From CS1-C013 sp964353745 (GTDB lineage: Archaea > Aenigmatarchaeota > Aenigmatarchaeia > Aenigmatarchaeales > Aenigmatarchaeaceae), in the NCBI GenBank assembly GCA_964353745.1, contig CAYGWD010000024.1:1-12644 (forward strand): a DNA stretch of 12,644 nt. Direction: 5' to 3'. The translations under genes were made by a program, and so were the position numbers. Positions 12,618 through 12,644 of this stretch are shown here, piece after piece. Each line of letters opens with the position of its first letter. Position 1 is the stretch's first letter. The notes under the pieces are model-generated. The model saw nothing but the letters and a program-made list of their open reading frames with translations, did not search any database and had not been told where the DNA came from.

Positions 12618-12644
12618 TTAGATTTTTACTTCTTGAAATACCAA
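12618..12644 (-). CDS. Possible C-terminal tail of a gene entering from the right edge
   Basis: On the minus strand, bases 12644-12618 read LVFQEVKI followed by TAA. The eight residues are a plausible protein C-terminus but far too short to judge. If real, the gene converges with the mutase and its stop lies 15 bases before motif copy 2, in the same relation as Tes to copy 1. Confidence 0.2.
   Translation of the reverse strand: MVFQEVKI

Noticed and set aside
1..12644. CRISPR array or rRNA genes
   Set aside because: No regularly spaced repeats and no rRNA-like conserved segments were seen on either strand.

Overview
The window looks like an AT-rich archaeal chromosome segment. The evidence is an archaeal-type elongation factor 1-beta (the eukaryote-like nucleotide-exchange factor) behind its usual Zn-ribbon partner, FEN-1 with a PCNA-binding tail, a tetraether-lipid synthase-type radical SAM enzyme, an ADP-dependent sugar-kinase-like protein, non-phosphorylating GAPDH, a pilin-like N-terminus, and TATA boxes about 25 bases before start codons, which suggests leaderless mRNAs. 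Tight packing and many small proteins would suit a reduced-genome (DPANN-like) archaeon, but the lineage is an inference.

Layout. 1-550 (-): N-terminal part of an ADP-dependent phosphofructokinase/glucokinase-like protein, running off the left edge. 606-1018 (+): translation pair of Zn-ribbon protein and aEF-1beta. 1015-1326 (-) and 1423-1650 (+): two small unassigned proteins from a divergent promoter. 1692-2304 (-): a GbsR/MarR-like regulator followed by a 43-residue Cys-rich protein. 2393-4514 (+): a free-standing LAGLIDADG endonuclease gene directly before a tetraether synthase-like gene (Tes). The regulator and the endonuclease/Tes unit diverge from an 88-base gap holding a near-perfect palindrome. 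4569-6697 (+): FEN-1 overlapping a TSPPY-type methyltransferase by 4 bases.

6703-8572 is the most unusual part. A two-gene minus-strand cassette (nucleotidyltransferase-fold protein, then metallophosphoesterase) is bracketed by two 20-base direct copies of a tRNA 3' end. The outer copy is attached to a degenerate tRNA-like sequence (8553-8640). This is the geometry left by integration at a tRNA gene, although no integrase is present. Both enzymes depart from the canonical catalytic motifs.

8672-10141 (+): GAPN-type aldehyde dehydrogenase. 10142-11227 (-): a surface protein with a pilin-like N-terminus and a LamG-like domain, abutting it tail to tail. 11258-12571 (+): phosphomannomutase/phosphoglucomutase. 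The last 73 bases hold an inverted copy of a 17-base motif also found just after the Tes gene, and perhaps the tail of a minus-strand gene.

Together the genes suggest a modified sugar-catabolic set (ADP-dependent kinase, GAPN, hexose-phosphate mutase), core translation and replication genes, a possibly regulated membrane-lipid gene, and two kinds of mobile-DNA trace: the homing endonuclease and the tRNA-bounded cassette.
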